Assembly (NCBI GenBank): GCA_964555515.1
Contig: CAZKSJ010000034.1
Span: forward strand, 1 to 9,923
Source of the DNA: UBA1388 sp964555515
Lineage (GTDB): Bacteria > Patescibacteriota > Microgenomatia > UBA1400 > PJMF01
Length of the DNA stretch: 9,923 nt
Direction of reading: 5' to 3'
Each line of letters begins with the position of its first letter. Position 1 is the first letter of the stretch. The notes under the pieces are model-generated. The model did not search any database. It saw only the letters and a program-made list of their open reading frames with translations, and was not told where the DNA came from. Positions 1-5,168 of this stretch are shown here, one piece after another. The position numbers were made by a program, and so were the translations under genes.

Positions 1-13
1 TTCCAAGCGGGCA

Positions 14-19
14 TATAAT
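14..19 (+). promoter_or_regulatory. Putative sigma70 -10 box for the first stalk gene
   Basis: A perfect TATAAT hexamer lies 31 bases before the first start codon. A transcript would begin near position 25-27 and have a leader of about 25 nt. The matching -35 box would fall just outside the left edge, so it cannot be examined. The call therefore rests on the -10 hexamer and its placement only. Confidence 0.45.
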
Positions 20-50
20 AGTATGTGTAACTAAGGTGTAACCCAATTTT

Positions 51-368
51 ATGCACCAAACTGTTCAGGCGATACTACGCGAAGATAAAAAATATCAAGC
101 AAAGAAAAACTTGCTAGAGCAGGAATCGGCTCAAAAAGTACAGCAACTCCGTAGCCAACTAGAGGGTGAACTCGCCAAACTTCGGTCAAGGTTGAAGAGC
201 AAATCGCTGGCTAGTGTAGACGGATCGGCTGATAATGCATCAGCAGCTTCACTTGAAAATCTCCAACAAAAAATTCAGCTGAACAAGAAAAAGATTCTTG
301 ATGATTTTTCACAAAGAAGAAAATTGCTTGTTGGTACCATTACCAATCTGATTACACAAGAAAAGTAA
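51..368 (+). CDS. V/A-type ATPase peripheral-stalk subunit G/H-like coiled-coil protein (NtpF-like)
   Basis: A protein of 105 residues, rich in Lys, Gln, Glu and Leu, with no membrane segment. Residues about 5-50 and 66-103 have heptad-like spacing typical of a coiled coil, separated by a Ser/Ala/Asp-rich break near residues 51-65. In V/A-ATPases a short coiled-coil protein of this size (subunit G or H, NtpF in E. hirae) pairs with subunit E to form the peripheral stalks that stop the catalytic head from turning. Coiled coils have little sequence identity, so the call rests on size, composition and position just upstream of subunit I, as in the ntp operon. The ATG at 51 has a weak AAGGTG Shine-Dalgarno (33-38), about 12 nt away. 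The gene has its own -10 box upstream and a terminator-like hairpin downstream. It could instead be an unrelated small coiled-coil protein, but the cluster has no other candidate for this subunit. Confidence 0.7.
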   Translation: MHQTVQAILREDKKYQAKKNLLEQESAQKVQQLRSQLEGELAKLRSRLKSKSLASVDGSADNASAASLENLQQKIQLNKKKILDDFSQRRKLLVGTITNLITQEK

Positions 369-379
369 GATAATTTACT

Positions 380-407
380 CTCCCGCTTCAGGCGGGAGTT
401 TTGTTTT
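380..407 (+). terminator. Rho-independent terminator-like hairpin between the first stalk gene and subunit I
   Basis: A perfect 7-bp GC-rich stem pairs CTCCCGC (380-386) with GCGGGAG (392-398) around a 5-nt loop. It is followed by TTTTGTTTT (399-407). It begins 11 bases after the stop of the first gene and ends 12 bases before the start of subunit I. The U-tract is interrupted by one G, so termination may be partial. If so it would act as an attenuator that yields more stalk-subunit mRNA than downstream mRNA; that part is inference. Confidence 0.8.
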
Positions 408-419
408 AATAAATTAATT

Positions 420-2570
420 ATGTCAGTAGTTGCGTGTGACCTATATCGAATCGAAATCAGCAAAGAGCTGGTTTTCCCCCTGCTGATTGAGCTCAAGTTA
501 ATGACCGTCTTTGAACCAACCAAACCGCTTTTTGGGATCAAACTTGATTTATATCAAGAAATATTGCAAAAGGTCGCTGCGCAACGAGAGACAACGAGTC
601 AAGCGGTGGATGCGTTATTTAAGCACGCTATGCCGGACAAAAAAAATCTTCATCCGGTGATTACTCCAGAAATTTCAACTAGATTGCAAAAGCAAACAGC
701 CGAACTAGAGCAGACGATTAAACATATTCTAAGTTTGGACCAGCGCATATTGTCGATTGATTCGGCGATAGAAGCAACTGAAACAGAGAAGGCTAAGTTG
801 GAAGTGGTCAAAGAAGTAGATATCCCGCTCTACGCCGCCCAAGAATTGGTGAAGGGTTTGGTTTTGGTGGTCAATGCCCGCTATCTGCAGACAGTCAAGC
901 GCTCACTCGCCAAAGTTGAAGCCATTGAGCTCACGCAGATTGCGGAAAGTGCAGAAGCAACTATTTTTGCCGTGGTGTATGAATCACGGGTAGAAGAAAG
1001 TATTGCCCAGTTGTTATCACAACCTTATTGTCAGGAAATTAAGCCCCCTGACTCAATCACAGCAGGCGGTTCGCTGGCAGAGTCCCCTGCCCAAGCCTAC
1101 TCAGCCTGTGAGAAACAAATAAAAATTCTAAGTCATGAAAAAACAGAGCTTGTTGAGAAATTAATCAAAATTGCCGATATCTATCTGGCAGACTTGGTGG
1201 CTAGACACGACCTGCTGCAATTGCAAGAAGACAGCTTAAAAATGCTGGAGTTTGTTGGCTACACCCCGGGATCAGATACAAACTTTCGCTTGTTGCCAGC
1301 TAGTGATTTGGAAAAACTGGAAATTAGAATGGATGACACCTCTTCTTTGATTAGCGCGCTGACTGAGGAAAAATTTGTACACATTGATGGTTGGATTGAC
1401 CCTTCGATGGTGGAGTACGCCAGAAAAAGACTAAATCAAGCTGGTATTGAGTATGTCATGACGCAGTTGAGTGTAGAAAATGACCCTGAAGCCAGATCGG
1501 TACTGCGTAACAAAGCTTTTTTTCAACCGTTTGAAATAATTACTAACCTGATGGGTTCTCCCCACACCCGCGAAATTGATCCCTCGCCTTATGTAGCGCC
1601 TTTCTTCATCTTGTTTTTTGGTTTTGCCCTCGGTGACGCCGGCTATGCGATGTTGATGATTGGGGCGGTGATGTACTTTTTAAACAAGAAAGACAATTAC
1701 TCTCGGCAAATTCAAAATGCCTTGTATTTAATGCTCTATTGTGCCGTGTCAACGCTATTTTTTGGCATTGTGACGGGTAGTTGGTTTGGAATTGACTTGG
1801 CGGCGATCGGCTCGGTTGGTGCCTTTTTGAGTTCTTTAAAAGTGTTAAATATTCAGTCTAATATTCTGGTACTACTCATCGCTTCGCTCGCAATTGGTTT
1901 TATTCATCAGTTGTTTGGCCTCTTACTGAGTGTTAAAAATCTGTGGCAGCAAAACAGAAAAATGGATGCCTTGATGGGTCCGGGCACATGGTTGTTGTTG
2001 CTTTTCAATATTGGCTTGGGCATCGTGGTGTTGGTCACACCGGCCTTGGCTGGCTATGCAACCTTAATGCAGTTCGTCCTGTTGGCGGCAGTCATTATTT
2101 TTGCGATTGGTCAAGGTGCTGGCTCTGTTTGGTGGATCAGGCCGTTTAAAGGCATCTTGAGTTTATTTGGTATTACTAGTTATTTATCAAATACCTTGTC
2201 ATACGCCAGATTGATTGCTTTAGCGCTCGCCACTGGGGTGATCGGCAGCGTGGTGAATATGATTGCGGTCATGGCTGGAGGAGATTTGCCAATGCCCTTT
2301 TCAATCGTGGTCATCACGCTGGTAGCCCTCATTGGACACGGCTTTAATATTATTTTAAGTTTGATGAGTACCTTTATTAATGTGGCGCGCTTACACCTAG
2401 TAGAGTTTTTTCCCAGATTTTTTGAAGCGAAAGGAACCGGCTTGACTCCCATTCACACCGCACCTTCCTACTCTTTTTTTGCGGAAGGTTTTTCCACTAA
2501 AGACATCAACTTTGATCAGCTAAAAATTAACAGTAGTAATAAATTTGTAGAAAAAGCGACCGCTTATTAG
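420..2570 (+). CDS. atpI: V/A-type ATPase subunit I (a-subunit, NtpI)
   Basis: This is the membrane stator subunit, which provides the ion half-channels facing the K ring. The 716-residue length is normal for bacterial I subunits (about 650-720). Residues 1-385 form the soluble arm, with coiled-coil stretches near 85-130 and 225-275. It contacts the peripheral stalks. From residue 391 there are seven or eight hydrophobic helices (about 391-421, 431-457, 478-504, 521-545, 549-570, 592-618, 625-650). The family motif around DPSP..APFF..FFG...GDAGY is at 387-409. The essential motor arginine is Arg597 in LSYARLIALALATG. A second conserved Arg, Arg657, lies in ARLHLVEFFPRFF. The acidic residue that often precedes LSYxRL is Asn591 here. 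The ATG at 420 has no Shine-Dalgarno, only an AT-rich leader, and sits 12 nt after the terminator-like hairpin. The N-terminal sequence fits the family start. The stop at 2570 falls inside a small hairpin ahead of the K gene. Confidence 0.97.
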   Translation: MSVVACDLYRIEISKELVFPLLIELKLMTVFEPTKPLFGIKLDLYQEILQKVAAQRETTSQAVDALFKHAMPDKKNLHPVITPEISTRLQKQTAELEQTIKHILSLDQRILSIDSAIEATETEKAKLEVVKEVDIPLYAAQELVKGLVLVVNARYLQTVKRSLAKVEAIELTQIAESAEATIFAVVYESRVEESIAQLLSQPYCQEIKPPDSITAGGSLAESPAQAYSACEKQIKILSHEKTELVEKLIKIADIYLADLVARHDLLQLQEDSLKMLEFVGYTPGSDTNFRLLPASDLEKLEIRMDDTSSLISALTEEKFVHIDGWIDPSMVEYARKRLNQAGIEYVMTQLSVENDPEARSVLRNKAFFQPFEIITNLMGSPHTREIDPSPYVAPFFILFFGFALGDAGYAMLMIGAVMYFLNKKDNYSRQIQNALYLMLYCAVSTLFFGIVTGSWFGIDLAAIGSVGAFLSSLKVLNIQSNILVLLIASLAIGFIHQLFGLLLSVKNLWQQNRKMDALMGPGTWLLLLFNIGLGIVVLVTPALAGYATLMQFVLLAAVIIFAIGQGAGSVWWIRPFKGILSLFGITSYLSNTLSYARLIALALATGVIGSVVNMIAVMAGGDLPMPFSIVVITLVALIGHGFNIILSLMSTFINVARLHLVEFFPRFFEAKGTGLTPIHTAPSYSFFAEGFSTKDINFDQLKINSSNKFVEKATAY

Positions 2571-2584
2571 CGGTTCTGAGAGGA
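2559..2584 (+). promoter_or_regulatory. Intercistronic hairpin plus Shine-Dalgarno ahead of the c-subunit gene
   Basis: ACCGCT (2559-2564) pairs with AGCGGT (2569-2574) around a 4-nt loop. The hairpin covers the stop codon of subunit I. It is followed at once by GAGAGGA (2578-2584), a strong Shine-Dalgarno 4 nt before the ATG of K. No U-tract follows, so this is not a terminator. A 6-bp stem this small can occur by chance. A role in raising c-subunit translation or mRNA stability is inference. Confidence 0.4.
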
Positions 2585-2588
2585 AAAT

Positions 2589-3056
2589 ATGACACTAGGA
2601 TTAGCTCTGTCTTTACTTGGTGCTGCCCTAAGTATTATCGGAGGAGGTTTGGGCACAATTTTCGGGACGCTGCATGTGGGTAGCAGTGGGGCTGGATTAG
2701 TAGCGAGTAAACCAAAATTATTTGGTTTAGCCTTAGTCCTCTCTGCTTTGCCAAGTAGCCAAGGAATTTATGGGTTTTTAGGCTCCATTTTAATTTTACA
2801 GCAAACTGGCTTTCTAGCTGGTACACCGGCTGAATTATCATTAGAGCAAGGTATTGTCTTGTTGGTAGCTTCCTTGCCAGTCGCGCTCTTAGGATTATTT
2901 TCAGGAGATGGCCAAGGCCGTGTTTGTCAGTCTGGCTTGAGGATTATTGCCAACAACTCGGTGAATGTTGGGCAAGCTGTCATCTTGGCAGTTTTAATGG
3001 AAAGTATGGCAGTGTTTGGACTACTGTTGACCATCTTAATTGTCAATGGGGTTTGA
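2589..3056 (+). CDS. atpK: V/A-type ATPase subunit K (c-ring proteolipid, NtpK), probably Na+-binding
   Basis: This is the rotor-ring proteolipid. The 155 residues form two fused helical hairpins (about 4-28, 44-72, 87-120, 127-153), each with the glycine-rich first helix and the family order. The length matches the 156-residue NtpK of E. hirae. The ion-carrying carboxylate is Glu138 in LMESMAVFG. The first hairpin has LPSSQGIYG (54-62) in place of a carboxylate, so each four-helix subunit carries one ion. Known Na+ ligands of E. hirae NtpK are Leu61, Thr64, Gln65, Gln110 and Glu139. By motif alignment these correspond to Leu54, Ser57, Gln58, Gln109 and Glu138, and Tyr68 to Tyr61. Only Thr to Ser differs, and Ser keeps the hydroxyl. 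This predicts Na+ rather than H+ coupling. Translation starts at ATG 2589 behind a good Shine-Dalgarno. It ends at TGA, followed one codon later by a second in-frame TGA (3060-3062), consistent with the standard bacterial code. Confidence 0.97.
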   Translation: MTLGLALSLLGAALSIIGGGLGTIFGTLHVGSSGAGLVASKPKLFGLALVLSALPSSQGIYGFLGSILILQQTGFLAGTPAELSLEQGIVLLVASLPVALLGLFSGDGQGRVCQSGLRIIANNSVNVGQAVILAVLMESMAVFGLLLTILIVNGV

Positions 3057-3064
3057 GTATGACA

Positions 3065-3107
3065 AGCGCTAGTTACGCTGGGCAAAACCAAAATCTGTAC
3101 TAGCTCT
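3065..3107 (+). other. Imperfect hairpin in the K-E spacer
   Basis: The spacer between K and E, at 65 nt the longest in the cluster, contains GCTAGT (3068-3073) and its reverse complement ACTAGC (3099-3104). The stem can be extended on both sides past one bulge (3074) and one mismatch (3067/3105), to about 10 bp in total around a loop of about 20 nt. It ends 6 nt before the Shine-Dalgarno of subunit E. There is no U-tract directly after it. It may be an mRNA-stability or processing element at the 3' end of the c-subunit cistron, but chance is not excluded. Confidence 0.35.
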
Positions 3108-3113
3108 AGAAAA

Positions 3114-3118
3114 AAGGA
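3114..3118 (+). promoter_or_regulatory. Shine-Dalgarno that decides the start of subunit E
   Basis: AAGGA within an A-run lies 6 nt before ATG 3125 and only 3 nt before the in-frame GTG 3122. The spacing favours the ATG, which shortens subunit E by one residue relative to the GTG start. Confidence 0.6.
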
Positions 3119-3124
3119 ATTGTG

Positions 3125-3688
3125 ATGCAACAACTTCTCGATCATGTCAAAGAAATTCGCAAAGAAAAATTGGCAGCATTGAAAGTGCAGTTGGAAGAAC
3201 AAGAAAAGGCAGCGTTGGCCGATTTGCAAGCTGAAGTGGATCATCTGCAGGCCGAGGTAGAAAGGTTGCGTGATGCTACGATGCAACAAGCCAAGTCAAA
3301 AAAACAATTTTTGGAAGAAACAGCGCATAGATTTGATGCGGAAAGCTATAAATTGGAGCTGTTACAACAAATCTGGCAAGAAGTGGCAGAGAGCTTATTG
3401 ACCAAGCCTGATCAAGCACAAACTTGGTTGGCCGACCAATTAAATAGTCTTGATGGTACAGAGGGAGAAATTACGGTTGGCGCTTCACGCGATTTATTAA
3501 CTAAACTCATCAAAAAAGACAAAAAACTAGTTGCTGCTAAGTTAAAGATTAAGCACAATCCCCAAATGAAGGAGGCGGGTTTTATTTTTGAGGGAAAGAC
3601 CAAAATTATTGATGCCCGACTATCAGTATTTTTAAACGAGTTGTTTCAAAAACATCGCACTAAGTTGTATCAAGCAGCTTTTAAGTAA
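3125..3688 (+). CDS. atpE: V/A-type ATPase subunit E (peripheral stalk, NtpE)
   Basis: This subunit pairs with the G/H coiled coil to make the outer stalks that tie the A3B3 head to subunits C and I. It has 187 residues from ATG 3125, or 188 if the adjacent in-frame GTG 3122 is used. The family's usual length is about 185-200. The first 70 residues or so are a long charged coiled coil rich in Lys, Glu, Gln and Ala. The C-terminal globular part ends with the family-like EAGFIFEGKTKIIDARLSVF segment (about residues 150-170). In other members this segment reads as GG(F/V)... followed by (V/I)DN(T/S)...R. Here the usual Gly-Gly is Ala-Gly and the Asn after Asp is missing, so the motif is recognisable but divergent. 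The gene lies between K and C as in ntp operons and is 13 nt from C. Confidence 0.93.
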   Translation: MQQLLDHVKEIRKEKLAALKVQLEEQEKAALADLQAEVDHLQAEVERLRDATMQQAKSKKQFLEETAHRFDAESYKLELLQQIWQEVAESLLTKPDQAQTWLADQLNSLDGTEGEITVGASRDLLTKLIKKDKKLVAAKLKIKHNPQMKEAGFIFEGKTKIIDARLSVFLNELFQKHRTKLYQAAFK

Positions 3689-3701
3689 TTGACCAATTTT
3701 T

Positions 3702-4703
3702 ATGCCGCAAGTCAGTCACACCTACAACTATTCGGCCGAGCACATGTTTGGTTGGTTATCCGCGCAAATGGCTGCTTTACCTAGCTATGACGCTTTGCTT
3801 AAAGTTGCCGACTCAGACGTTTTAGAACATCGTTGCCAGGCTTTACAAAAGTGGCGTGTGTTTGAATCAGTGACTGACTGGAGTCCAGGTTGGACGACCA
3901 AGTTGTTGGAAGAAAAGTACGACTTGCTCTATGAGTCACTGCCCTCTCGGGGAGGTATAGCCATTTCCTCTTATCTACGAGATTACTTGTGGATACAAAG
4001 GTCAATGCCTTATTTTAGGCAACTGGCTCGACGCAGTTTTTTAGAGAAAAGAGTTGATTTTGCGACAGATCAAGACTTTTTAGTTTACATGTTAACGGCT
4101 ATGTCCGCTCAAGTGGATTTGCCCGATACGATCGAAGCCACGTTTTTACTAACATTTACCGATGCCCTCCATGCCGAATTAACTTTAACAACGCTTGAAG
4201 CAGCGCTAGATAAAGCAGTGCTATTGATGCAAATAAATCACTTTGCTTCCACAAAATCTGTTGGGATCAAGCAATGGATTGTACTAATAACTATTTTGGA
4301 ATGGACAAAAATGTGTACTCGGTCTGCCAATTTGGGTCTGACGCAGCCTGAATGGAGTGATTGGTTTCCCGCTGATTTGTTGCCCAAGCAGTTTGCGAAC
4401 TTCGCCCAAGTGCGGTCATTGATTACATCATATTTGACCAATGGCACCGAATGGGTGGTGAGCGCAGATATTTTGGCAGAGCACAAATTTAGCGAGCTTG
4501 ATCCAGTGGAAGTAGAAAATCAAGCTAAAATGACGCTCAGTCGTTTTCTCAACCAGAGTATTTTTCAAGATGACATGCAGTTATATTTTTTAAGACACGC
4601 CTACCACTTAAGAATGATTATTGAAACTGCCGGCGTTATCACAGCGCGTAGCATACCTCATAAGGAGCAAGTGCTGGTGGTGACGGCAAACTATGACGCT
4701 TAA
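3702..4703 (+). CDS. atpC: V/A-type ATPase subunit C (central-stalk adaptor, AC39/NtpC family)
   Basis: Subunit C (relative of eukaryotic subunit d) is the funnel-shaped adaptor that docks the D-F shaft onto the K ring. The protein has 333 residues, within the family range of about 320-350. It is soluble and almost all alpha-helical in composition. The N-terminal YNYSAEHMFGWLSAQMAALP segment (residues 8-27) resembles the family opening, in which an aromatic-rich helix of the form Y.YxNARVRAMK.. is followed by a Leu-rich stretch. Overall identity appears low. The call depends strongly on length and on position between E and F, which is the invariant place of this gene. The start at ATG 3702 has no Shine-Dalgarno but carries the same CCAATTTT(T)ATG leader as the first gene. 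The next ATG (codon 15) would cut into the conserved opening helix. A 45-nt spacer separates it from F. Confidence 0.88.
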   Translation: MPQVSHTYNYSAEHMFGWLSAQMAALPSYDALLKVADSDVLEHRCQALQKWRVFESVTDWSPGWTTKLLEEKYDLLYESLPSRGGIAISSYLRDYLWIQRSMPYFRQLARRSFLEKRVDFATDQDFLVYMLTAMSAQVDLPDTIEATFLLTFTDALHAELTLTTLEAALDKAVLLMQINHFASTKSVGIKQWIVLITILEWTKMCTRSANLGLTQPEWSDWFPADLLPKQFANFAQVRSLITSYLTNGTEWVVSADILAEHKFSELDPVEVENQAKMTLSRFLNQSIFQDDMQLYFLRHAYHLRMIIETAGVITARSIPHKEQVLVVTANYDA

Positions 4704-4748
4704 GAATGGCGTTGGTGGTGATGAACACATTTTGGGGATGAAGAAGAT

Positions 4749-5168
4749 ATGAATACAACAGACAACGAATCAGCTAGTTTGGGCAATCAAGTTCGCTCAA
4801 GTCATCCTCGCGAGGATATAACGATCACTGCGAGTAAACAATTATTAGTGATCGGTGAAGTGCAAACCATTCAATTTTTTACTTTAATTGGGGCGGTAGG
4901 CATCGAAATCAATCAACAAGACTCGCCGCAAGCGCAACTGATGCCTGTCCTTAATTACATCAGAAAAAATGCTGATCAAATTGGTGGTATCTTGGTGCAA
5001 ACCAGCTTGGCAGAGGCACTTTCGGAACGACTAGACCGGATTAAATCAATTGATATTCCGATTGTGCGCTTGCCAGTGCAAGGCGGCAAGTCACAAGTTG
5101 ATTATTTGGAATCTTTAATGCAAAAGGCGATTGGTATGAAGTTGGAACAAAAAAAATTATATGACTAA
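4749..5168 (+). CDS. atpF: V/A-type ATPase subunit F (central stalk, NtpG)
   Basis: Subunit F binds subunit D to form the central rotor shaft and can influence ATP hydrolysis in related enzymes. The protein has 139 residues, longer than the usual 100-115. The Rossmann-like core begins at about residue 30 (KQLLVIGEVQTIQFFTLIGA), equivalent to the usual start of the form MKIAVIGD..T..GFRLAG. A helix and strand follow (IGGILVQTSLAEAL, then IPIVRLPV). The first 28 or so residues are a polar extension with no counterpart that I know of in the family. No ATG or GTG lies near the core start, so the extension seems real unless TTG 4779 (codon 11) is used. An in-frame stop at 4722-4724 rules out a longer form. 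The ribosome-binding site is weak (GGATG, 4736-4740). The last 8 nt overlap the start of subunit A, suggesting coupled translation. Confidence 0.92.
   Translation: MNTTDNESASLGNQVRSSHPREDITITASKQLLVIGEVQTIQFFTLIGAVGIEINQQDSPQAQLMPVLNYIRKNADQIGGILVQTSLAEALSERLDRIKSIDIPIVRLPVQGGKSQVDYLESLMQKAIGMKLEQKKLYD

Noticed and set aside
275..541. 88-codon open frame on the - strand over the end of the first gene and start of subunit I
   Set aside because: It runs antisense through the terminator-like hairpin and the conserved start of subunit I, and shows no domain or ribosome-binding signal.
3059..3103. 14-codon open frame in the K-E spacer starting at ATG 3059
   Set aside because: It has no Shine-Dalgarno and no recognisable product, and it overlaps the predicted hairpin. 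It is most likely chance.
3054..3121. TGA recoded as Gly or Trp, extending K
   Set aside because: K already has the normal family length at the TGA, a second TGA follows one codon later, and the other genes end in TAA or TAG without in-frame TGA.
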